Notes under the pieces: model-generated | Told to the model about the DNA's origin: nothing | The model's database searches: none | What the model saw: the letters and a program-made list of their open reading frames with translations, nothing else | Translations under genes and position numbers: made by a program | Source of the DNA: Gymnopilus junonius | Taxonomy: Eukaryota; Basidiomycota; Agaricomycetes; Agaricales; Galerinaceae | Assembly (NCBI GenBank): GCA_015501075.1 | Contig: JADNYJ010000008.1 | Coordinates: 1-64,000 of the forward strand | Length of the DNA stretch: 64,000 bases | Direction: 5' to 3' | In this document: in pieces, positions 9,352 to 20,345 of the stretch | How the letters are laid out: every line of letters starts with the position of its first letter | Numbering within the stretch: position 1 is the stretch's first letter

Positions 9352-10063
9352 TTAATCTTCCCTTTCCAAGAAGCCTATTCCACCAGCACGAACTTTGCTG
9401 AGGAACATTTCGTACCACTTCGCTATTATTCCCATTGGAACTGCAACGTCCGGACTTAAAGGACCACTCGTAAATCCTGAGATAAAATTGAACAGGTGCT
9501 TCACAATACGTTCGGCAAGTTTCGTCGGATCTCGAGAGAGATCAAGACCTGATACGACTGAAGAAGGAAGCGATTGCAACTGAGCTTGGATTTGTGCAAG
9601 AGGTTCAACCGAAAGTCCAAGGATTGCAGTCACGTCTTGCTGACCAGGAGTCTGGACAGTCGAGAAGGTCGAAAATCTGTTTTGCGCAGCTGAGAATGTT
9701 TCACCGGAGTAGGTGCCTCTTAATCGGAAGATCGCTGAAGGTTTTTCATTGGAGAGCCTGTGATTCCAAGGTCATTTATTCATCTACTCCGGATAAGAGA
9801 AAGTACGCACATTCCTAGTAATTGGAATCCCTTTCCAGGCCAAAAGAAGTGTACTGCAGCGCCATATCCTTCAGGAAACGGATCTGTACAATGGAATCGG
9901 CCGTAGTAAAAAAGAAAGAAGGGGGCACGCACGACCAACCTGTCAAGAAAACACACAAATGGTTTATAGTACTCGCATTCGGCAATTCAAAATAAGCATG
10001 CGTATCGTCAACTTGGGTGAGATTTGTTTGCAGGAGGCGGCCAGCGACCAAGCAGCCGAACAT
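9352..10063 (-). CDS. Hikeshi / OPI10 family protein
   Basis: Hikeshi proteins carry Hsp70 into the nucleus under heat stress. The yeast member is Opi10. The ATG at 10063 starts MFGCLVAGRLLQTNLTQVDD, matching the family start (MFGxLVAGRLVQT). Exon 2 reads PFPEGYGAAVHFFWPGKGFQ followed by LLG, exon 3 reads LSNEKPSAIFRLRGTYSG, and the last exon (9352-9633) ends GIIAKWYEMFLSKVRAGGIG plus a short acidic tail, as in the family's C-terminal domain. About 200 residues result, the usual length. Two or three short introns are needed. The conserved Phe residues of the FG-Nup binding surface were not checked individually. Confidence 0.88.
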
Positions 10064-13000
10064 CGTATCGCTGTCTGTATTGTTTACAGGAAGAGATCCT
10101 TCGCGTTGAGGCGCGATCGACTTGACTTTCGATTTATGCTGTTGAGATCTGTGCTGTGGGCAACGCCTGTCATTGTGGGAAGTTGACAGAATCTCCGAGA
10201 AGGAATTATCCGCTTTCTATCGGAAAATGCCGATTATGGTTGATGGTATCAGTAAATCATCAACACCGCCGTCATTGGTACTCTCAAGCTTTGGGTTCCA
10301 TGTAAGCCATAGACGGCGACGAGGCAACGGCTCTATCGTATATTTATGCTGGATTCGGTTCTACCAGGCATTTCAAGGGGTTCGATCTACTCATTAATTC
10401 GCAAACCTTTGACTCACATCGTTCTTCTGCTCTAAGGTGTCTTTCAATATGCAAAGCCAGGGGGTCATCGACCGAGCATTCCGAAATATCAGGTCACCTC
10501 AAGGTGGTCGGTATTTACTTGTTACGCTGACGTTGGACAGGTTCTCAATAATCTTTCTCAACGACTAATTCCTTGACCCTTCATCGAATTTAAGCTGAAA
10601 TACTCCAGTTCTACCTATTGGATTAGCAGGTTATTACCTTTACAAAAGGTTCCGCAGTGAAGGAAGTTTGCGGAGTCTCAGTTCCGCGGCCTCCGACTCC
10701 GTCAGACTTCCTTGCTCATTACTATGCATGCAGCCTCAATCACTACAGTTACGTTTTCAATTTTATAGGCCATATACCAGTCTTACTGACATATTGATTA
10801 GTATCAGAATGACCGCTTCGCAGTTTTTGTTTATACCTGTTTCTTCTCAAGTTGCGATGATGGCGCCTTTGTAGCTACGCCCCCAGGATTTCTCTTTCTC
10901 TCTTAAAATTTTTCAAAAGCGCTATTGTAGGTCATTTTTTTTTCACGCGCTTCTTCATCAACGCCTGTGTTTCCGATGCTCAGTACCGAATGTTTTCCAT
11001 GATTCAATATAGTTATACGGCCTCGTATAATTTGTGCCGACGTCGAGCTGCGCACAATAGCTCCGTCCAACCCACGTTCCAACCGAGAGCTGGAATCTCT
11101 GGGATCGACGGGTTTTTGTTAAGAGGGAATCCACTCCGGATACTGTGTTCGCACAAATGCACCGTGAATTTAAACCAGAATCATGGGTCACATGAGGGAA
11201 GGTTGAAGCTGACAAGGGCTAGGTGTAGTTGCTCGAATTATGGTTGTTTTGCATGGTTTATGCCAGCTACGACTGTGATTTGTATGCTATAAATGCTGAA
11301 CTTTGATTGCAACTTGAACTTAATTTACCAAACTCACTTCGAACTTCAAGTACGGTGACAGTGAGCCCAGCATCCGGTCGAAATTGGTAACGCGAACGTC
11401 GGGCATTCGAACCACTACCAACATTTGAAATGCAAAGTAATAGAGTATGTATACGTATGTAATTTGTCAGTGCCTTGGACAGTACAATGCATAAGCTTCG
11501 ACATCACAAGCTACGGTGATTTCTCTTTAGAGCACTGTTAATGGGATCACTCGTGGAGCGATATCTAATCCCGCCATATTTTTACGTCAGTCCAGACATT
11601 GAGGCAATGCTGAAGTATGATACCAGTATGCATAGCAGTAATTATATGACGGATATCCACAGCTATACAGCACAATGACGCCTGTAAGTAGCCTCATGTA
11701 AGGTCAGTTGAATCTTGATACACCTTTCAAAGTAAATGAATGGGATTGTGATGTACAGACTTTTATGACCTGCCGTGATTCTCCTTGAGGATTTATTGCC
11801 TGAGGAGGCTCCACTTTTTCTCGACAACATGCCATCGCGTGAGGTAATTTACGATAGCCCATTCTCACTGACAACCTTCAGAGATAGGACAAGCGAGCGA
11901 CGCAGTTCCGATAGGAAGAAAATCTAGCTGCATAGTAAATATCGAAGGGTCGCAGAGTTTCGAAAGGCCTTGGAGAGCATTCAGAGAGTATTTTCTAAGA
12001 CCACCATACCGATAATCCAGACGGATAAGAACAAGGGCGACTTTAGAACGTCTTCAGAGAGCACCTCCGTCATAGGTCAAAGTCGTGCGTCATAAATTAG
12101 AAAGCAAGAGACTCAGAGCCTGGAATAAAGGCAAAGTGCTGGATATTCGAGAGCAATCAATTGAAGAGATTGTGAACGACGTCTTTCGTCGAGTTGGAGA
12201 GGTTGGGAGAACAAACTAGAACAGAAGAGAGTCTAGAGAACGTCTAGAGGGATACGCGAACGGTTCATGCCGGTCAGGGGTTTGTCAGGGTCCGCCGCAC
12301 GTGAGTAAAATGGCTTAGAAAGGAAGGTTGAATTTGAAGATCGGCGTCTTTTCCGCCTTCTCCCTCTGCCCCTTCTCGTGCCGCATGGACTATCGTAACT
12401 GCCGTAATATGTTGCTGACGTTTCTTTCAGTGACTAAGGCGTTCTGGGACCTGCATAGCTGCAGACTCTGCCTGTAAATGCTAGAACAAAGAAAAACCAT
12501 GCTAATGAACTTGTTGGAGCAACCTGTTCGAAACAACAATTATCGCAAAAAAAAAAAAGCTGGAAGTCTTCATCAGAAAGTCTCAGAAGAACATATTTTT
12601 AGTGATGGTGTAATCACGTTTATAACGGTTGCTGTCAAGTTCGATTCTGTCATATCGCTTGGGATTTTGGGGCAATTTTAGACCTTACCTGTGTTCTCTT
12701 CCCTGGTTTTGGCTGGCGGACTTGCGTCGTGTTCTCTGGTGTCCCGTTATCGCAGAGCTTGCTCTCGCACCCTGGACTGGACTATCAGTACCGTTCGCAG
12801 GGACCGTCAGCCACCGTTTAATTCACTCCCTCTCTTTTTCCGACCCTCCCCGTCGTCGTCGTTCTCGATACTACACTGGAGCAAAGATCTTCCCTCATTA
12901 TTTCTAATAGCAAGCGTGATTCGTCCTGCACGCCTCTGCCCACCTCTGACAGGTTTTGGTCGTCTGACCACATATAATCCACCAAGTTGGTACGTCGCCC

Positions 13001-13147
13001 ATTCAATGACCGAGTCTCAGAGACATTGACAATACTGCTCTTACAGCTCTAAATCCCCTTCGAACCATCTTTCCTTTTCCTCTTCGTGCCATCGTTGAGC
13101 TTGCATAATCCCTCATTCTCAATCTATCTAGCATATTAACTGCGACC
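10064..13147. other. 3.1-kb region without a recognisable gene
   Basis: Short open frames on both strands (for example near 10173-10397, 10990-11292 and 12691-13029) lack family resemblance and codon continuity. Around 11930-12110 a purine-rich tract reads like decayed coding sequence but matches nothing I know. The last few hundred bases are rich in pyrimidine tracts, as expected for the promoter and 5' UTR of the plus-strand gene at 13148. No tRNA was seen. Confidence 0.5.
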
Positions 13148-16100
13148 ATGCTTCTCAAACTCATTCCCGCCAACTCTGAACCAACAATCCACTTCTCTCT
13201 ATCCTTCTCCGACCTCCCCCCGCATTTACCGACTCCCCGGCATGGACCTCTCAATTGGCGCATCTTATGCTCGAAGATCTGGAGGTGCCTGCTACGATGC
13301 ACTCTCTCGACAAGTCTGCTGGCATTACCAGCTTGTTGGAAGAAGTGGCTCTCGACGTCGGTGCCAACGAAATACGGTGTCGATTTGTGGACGGAAAGAT
13401 AGAGAAATGGGGTTCTGGATGGTATCGTGGGCATTGGTCCATGGAAAGCAATGGCAGGAACACTCTATGGCCAACGGTTGGTTGATGCCCTCCAAGGCAT
13501 CATGCGGGATGTAAAAGAGAGTACATTTGAAGATGACAGAGTCGCGAGAGAGAAAGAATGGGAGAAACAGAAACTGGAAAGGACTAGGTCGCTGTCGACT
13601 GTGACAGCTCCCAAAGGAATCCAGGGCAAGGTATCAAAACACAAGAAGCAACGCTCCTTTTTCATGCAAATAGTATCTTGCGTCGGGTATGTTCGATAGA
13701 CATTGTAGCTCGTATGAGCCTGCTTTAATTGATATCTTACCCGCAGATCGATAATCAACTTAACTTCACCTTCAACTGCAAACCATCCAGCTCTACCTTT
13801 CTCGCGCTCGAGTACCTCGACACCTCCTGTCAATTATCCTATTTCGACGTCCGTGACTCAGAGTAGTAATACGACGCCTCCGGCCCCAGGCACATCTGCT
13901 CGTGCCCGTGCTCTCCGGCGTGCCGCACGTTCGGCTTTGGTTGACACCTACCGCCTTTTCGTCCTTTCTGAACTTATCACTCGACTGCAAGGGCTTTCTG
14001 ATCCTACGGATCAGCAGGTAGTTCGAAGCCAGGAGTACCGGCGCAAAGATAAAGCGACTTTCGGTGTTTGGATATTACATAGCATGAGAAGGCGTGCTTT
14101 GGAAAGGATGGAACAACTCCTGGAAGAGGCGGAGGTGGAGGCGAAAGCAAGAGGTTGTATCGCCAGTGTGAATCAGGACTTGAACGTTGCGTTTTTCGGC
14201 ATGGAGCCAGCGACTACAGCCGTTCCTCTTTCGTTCTCTGATGACGAAGACGAGATGGAGCAACCGCCACCAGGATTATCTTCGACGAAATCAGAGAAGG
14301 AAACAGATGGAGATTCCGAATCAGACGAGACAGATGGAAGTTCCGTGCATACTCCATCGACTACCTCACATTTTCAGTGCTACCCTATGAGACCTCCTTT
14401 CTCAAGGACGTCGTCAAGTTCTTCTCACTCAGTGGATGATTCTTCTTCAATCTCTTCCGACGATAACAAGGGCTACCTAGAGCCGGTAGAAAAGTCAAGC
14501 CAATTTGTGACACAGAAGAATCTTCCTGAAGTTCCTCGGTTCCAACAAATGGCCTTGGTTCCGTCCGCACCTTCCCCAGCGCCTCACATCATCCAATACC
14601 TTTCGCCAGCGTCACTACACGAGTATACCCAACTAGTCGAACTCCGATCGCGTCTTGGACACCTTCTGCTTTTCTCAGCAAGCCAAACTCGGGTAACGGC
14701 CGATGAAACCCAAAGCCGGCTTGATATTCTAGCTGTGCGGAGCAGGCGACGAGCCTGGTCAAATCGAGCTCTCTCATTAGTGGCACGATCGCAAGCAGGA
14801 CTTGGTGGCTCCGCCATTTATGGGTTAGTGACGCCGTTCCGCAGCTCTGCCCTTGCAAGGCATATGTGGAAGGCAGAGGACTCAATCCGTGAGCCCTCGT
14901 TGTCGACAACGTCATTTCTTCCGAGCGCGTTGATGCGCTGTACCTCCCGTGGGTTTCCCTCCTATCGACCCCGCTTGAGGCCCAAGATTCAATACGACAT
15001 TGAAACTCTAGCCGTTGAGGTCAGCGACAACGTTTTTGAGGACGATGGGGATTTTGACGCTGTCTCAGACGGCCAGCCATACGCACCTGTAGATTTTGAA
15101 TACGAGATGTACGAGGACGTGACCGACCCTTCAACTGTAGCAGGTCATTCAAGGCGACACGTCAGGGGAGGGACCAGGAAGCTCTCTTCTACACAGCCAG
15201 TTCCTGGCAGGTCTCGGTTAGGTCGCTGTTCCCTGTCAGTGAAGAAATGGATAGCGAAGTTCAGGATCATTTCCCAGACGAAGACCAGGTGTTCGAGTTT
15301 GCCACCACACAAGGCATCACATCAACGAGAAGCGAACATTTATGGGGTGTGACGAGGTGAAGGTGGCCGGCCAGAGCGAGAATGAGGATTGGTCTTGAGG
15401 ACCCCAATCAACTGGATTTGGAGCTCGGGTTTGGTGGAATTTGCAGTGCAGAAGTGCCGCAGAACGTTGGGACCAACGGAGAGAGGCTGTCCAGCAGATG
15501 GGCCGCCCAATGATTTCGCCCGAGCTCGGACAACTAGTATGATGGGTACCTTCGTGCATCGTACAAAGCAAGCACAGAGTGCTGCTTTCATGCCGCGAGC
15601 CACCAAAACGGTTCTGAATTGACGACAGACAGTCTGCTCTGCCAGCCCGTCTCTGCTTCCGTGTCAGCTCCCTCTCGCCAGGTTTCTCCACCCACGCTTC
15701 AAATTCAATCGCAAGTCAGTATGAGGTGGGTTCTCCTCCAAAGGATGGGAGAATAGGAATTCAAATGTCGGCTTCTCCATCACCTGCGATCTACAACGAC
15801 ATCGAAGTGGACGTGGAACTTGATGTACAAGTCCGTGTTGGTGAATTCATTTCCAACGCTGCAGTTTATGATCAACACTATGGACAAGATGTCGCCTCTC
15901 CGTTGTCGATCACGCTGCCGAAGCAACAAGTTGCGAGCCCCCGAACAATTGTCGGACCCCGTAGTGAAGAGTTCACTTTATCAATGGATGTAGCAAGAGA
16001 AACAAGAAGGAATCGCAGCGTTCGTCGGCACAATTATCCTACCAGGCCTCTTTCTAGACATGATTTCGAGGATAATAGGAGACCCAAGCTCGGCTCTATT

Positions 16101-16154
16101 TTTTCGGAGCCTCAATCCGTCTTCACACCCAAATTGTCTGATGTGGCTCCGTAG
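13148..16154 (+). CDS. Unrecognised protein, coding tract with several frame breaks
   Basis: The ATG at 13148 sits in a good context (GCGACCATGC). Coding can be followed as LKLIPANSEPTIHFSLSFSD, then in another frame MLEDLEVPATMHSLDKSAGI, then back to GIGPWKAMAGTLYGQRLVDA, and after a short intron ending CCCGCAG at about 13746 into a 499-codon open frame. That frame contains SALVDTYRLFVLSELITRLQ, acidic and Ser-rich low-complexity stretches and a repeat of Arg-rich helices. Near 15160-15350 a different frame (MDSEVQDHFPDEDQVFEFAT) looks more protein-like, and a further polar segment runs to a stop at 16154. I do not recognise the family. The protein looks largely disordered and may be nuclear. 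The breaks may be assembly indels. Confidence 0.45.
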
Positions 16155-17448
16155 GCTCTCGCTGGATTTATCTCGGAATTCGACCTTTACCCCAAAGTTC
16201 TCTCTGATACCTTTCTTCTTTCTTCGCTCGTCATTTTCCCGCATTTTGCTTTCGTGAACCCGGAACTCTCTTTTAAATCATTTTCATGAATCTTAATGCT
16301 TCGTTTCTTTTGATGAACTTTATAATCATTTTTCTCCCTCTTTCTCACTGACATCTAATCGCTCATTAACGCATTGTAGCCATCATTCCTCTCTTCGCAC
16401 TCTATCACACATTAATCGCATTTTACGGGCATCTTCCTTTCACGACTTAGCTTTCTTGACTCACTTCGAACATCTTTCACGTTGTTTTCACGAACTACAT
16501 TATTACTCTATTATTCTCAACTTTGCAGTAATCACCTTGTCCAACTAAAAGCGACACCATGTTATCGCTTATACTATCCTTTCATTCTCGTCCCTGATCT
16601 TGCTTCCCCACCCAGATACCCTTTCCATGCATTTACCATTATCCTATTGATCCTCTTATTCCACACTACCATGCTTACAGACTATCATCGTCAACACCAC
16701 ACTCATTCAAATATTTCACTCGTCATCATCACTGCTGAACCGTAATTTGCCCTCTTCCGTGCTTTCTACATCTATAGCGCTACCTGGTTTTTCGCTCAAT
16801 TGTGTACATTAAATAACATTGTTTTGCATTGGTGGTTAGACGTACGGCAATCGTCACCGAGTACTTTATGATACAAAGAAAAGGCGAAGACCGCAGGTGA
16901 TTCATGCAATGACCCAACAATTACACTGCCAACTAGTTTCTCCAATACAGCTTTGGAACTTCACCTATGAACGAGGCGTCATGGACATTCCTTTCAATCA
17001 TGAGTAAGTTGTTTCATGGTACAAGTTATAAGTACGTCACCGGGCACATAAAGAACAAACATTCAATTTATATTATTTCCCTCTTCATGTTTTTAAGTTA
17101 TTGTGCCCTCTCTGAACGCTGGGAGCAATCACTTTCTCCAACCTTATCCACAGTCGTCATCGACTTTGTCTCCGCATTTGCTGTACTTTCGCTGACCCTT
17201 CTTACGAACTCTTGCGTCCCCTCATTCTCTCTTTCCTTCTCTCTAATAAATCTTCTCAAAATTTCTTTTCTTGCGTTTTCTTACCGATTGATTCCGTCCA
17301 CTCCAAAATTGGGTTTTTGCAGCATGATGATCTGATTATGATAATTTGGGGATTGAAAGCCAGGGACGTAACAAAAAAACATGCCTCGTTGGCAAAGAAA
17401 AGACCATCAGACAACGATTGATAGTACAAGAAGAGACAATACAAAGAA
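16155..17448. other. Pyrimidine-rich intergenic region between convergent genes
   Basis: The region lies between the 3' ends of the plus-strand gene ending at 16154 and the minus-strand DCAF13 gene. It is unusually rich in C and T on the plus strand (about 16180-16760 and 17160-17300). No gene-like open frame continues across it. It most likely contains the two 3' UTRs. Confidence 0.5.
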
Positions 17449-19262
17449 TTACGATTGCTCCGCGATGACCAGCTTTTTTTTCTCTGGTTTTGGTTTGCTT
17501 TCGCCCACGCGGGTATGTTTTCTTCTCCTCTCCTCTTTGACCCTCCTTGCCTCGAGCATTGCAGTCTTGAGTTTTGAGGTATGATGCACCGATTTTGGCA
17601 GATGCCGTGTTCTACAAAAAAGGGTCAACTAAAGCCTTGAAACTTGGGTGAAGAATGACTACGAACCGCGCGACCCGGTCAATTTCGCTGTCGACTCTCC
17701 ACCTGTCCTTAAGTTTTTCTCTGTACTCCATTGCAGCTCGCTCGCGTGCAGTGACCACACCAAGTTTATCTGATGCCTTGGCCTTCCATATACGCACGTT
17801 TCCATCATCCGAACTGACATCACGAACCGAGCATCTGCTGAAAATACAGACGAGGTGACTCTGACGACGAAAGACAGATATCATCAACATAGACAATTTG
17901 GAAGAAATAAGAACCAAGATTACCTTTGCATCCGTTTAGTATGATATACTTCGGGTTGTCGTCCCTTGCCCTCTTGCCATATCCTCACTGTCCTGTCCCA
18001 ACCCCCACTGACGAATTCTAAACCTGTTGGACTCCAATCACAGGACATGACAGCAGCGACATGTGCCTTGTATACCTGTGTTGGGCTATCAAGGTGTCTG
18101 ATATCAAATGTATATAGATTGTGATCTTCTGAGGCTAAAAGAACGGTCGTGGGGAACGTAGGTGACCATGACAAGGCATTACTTCGCATCTGCGGATGTA
18201 TACGTCGACTGAACAAAGAAGGAATACGATAGAAAGCTAAAACAAAACTGACCTGCATCACCACCCTCCGCTCGGCTTTCCCTGTTCCGGATATCATATA
18301 ATGTGAACGTTCGGTCTGTTCCGATACTGGCCAAAACAGAAGATTCGCTCATATTAAACCGTACTGATGTAATGGTCTCTGTTGAGGTTGGGAATGTCAA
18401 GTTGGAGATTGATGCGCTCCTGTATCGGGAGAGGTTAGTGCCGCAACCGGGATTAAGATCTACGTTAACGTACTTCGTTTCGTCCCATATTTGTACAGTA
18501 TTTGACGCAGTCGCAAAAAGTGACTCTGTTCTATGATGGTCAATAGAACTGAACAGCGCCTAATCAGCAGAAGCTCTAAAGAAGGGAGTGACTACAACAC
18601 ACTTGAATGCCGCTTTTCCGGGAAAGACGCTCAGAGGCTGAAAGAAAACAGATCAGAAAACATAAATAGCCATAAAGACAAGCAAAACGAAGACATGAAA
18701 GTAGCCGTGGTATAAGACTGGATAAGGTGGTTGCCAATGTTGGTTAAATCACTTACAACCTCCGGCGTAGTGTTATCATCGCTCACAGCCCATAGTTTGA
18801 TATTGCGATCAACTCCGCAGCTCAACAGCCTCTTTCCTTCATCTGGTGAAAAGCAAAGTCCCGACACTTTACCCTTATGCGCCTGAGGAATACTCGTAAT
18901 CTGTTTCCGCGTGGAAAGGTTGTGTAAAATTATTCCTAGTCATTTGGAGCATGTTTTCAGTAATCGCCTTGGGGAGAAGCAGAAAAGCCACGCACATACC
19001 TCCGTCCCAGCTACCACTCGCCAAAGAGGTAAGAGACCCGGGCTGGCGACACAACACTTCCACGGCGTCAATGTGGCCTTCTAGGGCAGCCACAAAGGGT
19101 TTGGCGAACATTCTATCCATTTTCGCAGCATTCAAAGCTCGAGTTCGTTCTCTTGCGCGAGAAAAGGGTGCATAAGGGGATTAAGATTTCGAGATACAGG
19201 TGTCGGGTCCCCATGCCGCATTGGCAGATGAGCAGCAGATCATGCTGGAGGACTGAGATTTT
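17449..19262 (-). CDS. SOF1: DCAF13/Sof1, WD40 protein of the small-subunit processome
   Basis: Sof1/DCAF13 is a nucleolar WD40 protein needed for 18S rRNA maturation. Exons give ALNAAKMDRMFAKPFVAALE (the family's N-terminal signature), GKRLLSCGVDRNIKLW, VLASIGTDRTFTLYDIRNRE, EDHNLYTFDIRHLDSPTQVY and LEFVSGGWDRTVRIWQEGKG, then EVYHTKRMQ and SDKLGVVTARERAAMEYREK. After an intron starting GTTCGTAGTC, the Sof1 C-terminal domain reads RHLPKSVHHTSKLKTAMLEA and KPEKKKLVIAEQS, with a stop at 17449. Near 19165-19175 the frame breaks between NPLMHPF and SRARERTRAL by one apparently missing base, and a second break lies about 60 nt upstream, so the true start is unresolved. The gene is almost certainly functional in the organism. 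Confidence 0.88.
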
Positions 19263-19884
19263 CTGTCGAAAGCTTTTCTCGTTAGTTGTTTGATGTACTG
19301 CACATGTTTTTGCTGAACCCACCACCATCGTCGTGGTCGAATACAAGCAAGTATCTGATCAATAGTTTGACAGGTCAAGCTTGTTCGTCGTCGTTGAGTA
19401 TCGAGGTTGTGTAAAGAAAATAAATTTGACACAACCGCCCAGGACTTCGGTAGGTATGTTACGTAATCGGCTTTCTGTGCATCGAGCTTTCGCCTTCACG
19501 CGGCTTTCATACTAAGTATGTATTGTGGACATGCACAGAAAATTAATCATATTACCCTCAAGTCTCGATGTTCGAACTTTATGGCTTTTTACTTCGGCTT
19601 GGGGTGGGTAAATTCCGTATATCTTACGGTTGATTCTTACCAAGATGTCGATATATTGTGAGCCTTAGCCTTGGTGAGCACTGAGCAGTGAGCACCCATT
19701 AACACCTACGGAGGTCTAATGCCCATCGGCTTCATGACAGAATCCGATACAACGCGTGTTGACGCCTGTAAAAAGGTGGAAGAACATATGGATACAACGA
19801 CAGTTCTCAGAATTTCCTATAGCAACCGCTCCCGGAAGATGTAATCCTTGATGGATTACACCCAGGACCGTGATCAGACCGTGG
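19263..19884. other. Intergenic, promoter side of DCAF13
   Basis: No gene-like sequence is seen. The short minus-strand open frame at 19716-19919 has no family resemblance. The region presumably contains the DCAF13 promoter. Confidence 0.45.
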
Positions 19885-20345
19885 TTAAACGGAAACCGAT
19901 ACCTTGCTGACAGTGACAACGGCTAAGCCGAGCGCTGACTTGTCTGCTAATTCTTGCTTTCTTCTTATTTCTTCGTTCAATCCTTGCCCTTTTTCTTCTT
20001 CTTTCAGGCGCAGGTCAGTCGCCTGCAGCAGCAAGTCTGCGTTCCACTCCTTTTTTTTTTCCTCGTTCGCCTTCATTTGTCTCGACAACTCTTTTAATTC
20101 AGCGTCGGGCAAAGCTTTATCAAATTTCAAGGCAGGAAATTTCGGACAACTCGCGAAACCAAAGCTGAGGATGCCCTATTGCCTCGGAATACATTGACAC
20201 CCCCCATCGACTTCGCCAATCGCAACGGTATTCGGGCGCAGTAAATGGGATCTATTTGCCTTTCATCGGCTTCAATCCTACGCTGCGCCTCTTTAACACA
20301 ATTAGAAAACGTACTTTTGATTATTCCTACGGCAGTGGAGGTCAT
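19885..20345 (-). CDS. Possible charged coiled-coil protein or gene relic
   Basis: Two overlapping minus-strand frames look protein-like. The upstream one reads STFSNCVKEAQRRIEADERQ and then DPIYCARIPLRLAKSMGGVN. The downstream one reads FDKALPDAELKELSRQMKAN and then a Lys/Glu-rich helix with EEEKGQGLNEEIRRKQELAD. They join if one base is added near 20130-20140. A GT (GTATCGG) follows SKV-like codons at the end, so another exon could lie to the left, but none was found. The family is not recognised. It overlaps the presumed 5' part of the plus-strand membrane-protein gene, and only one of the two models is likely right there. Confidence 0.3.
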
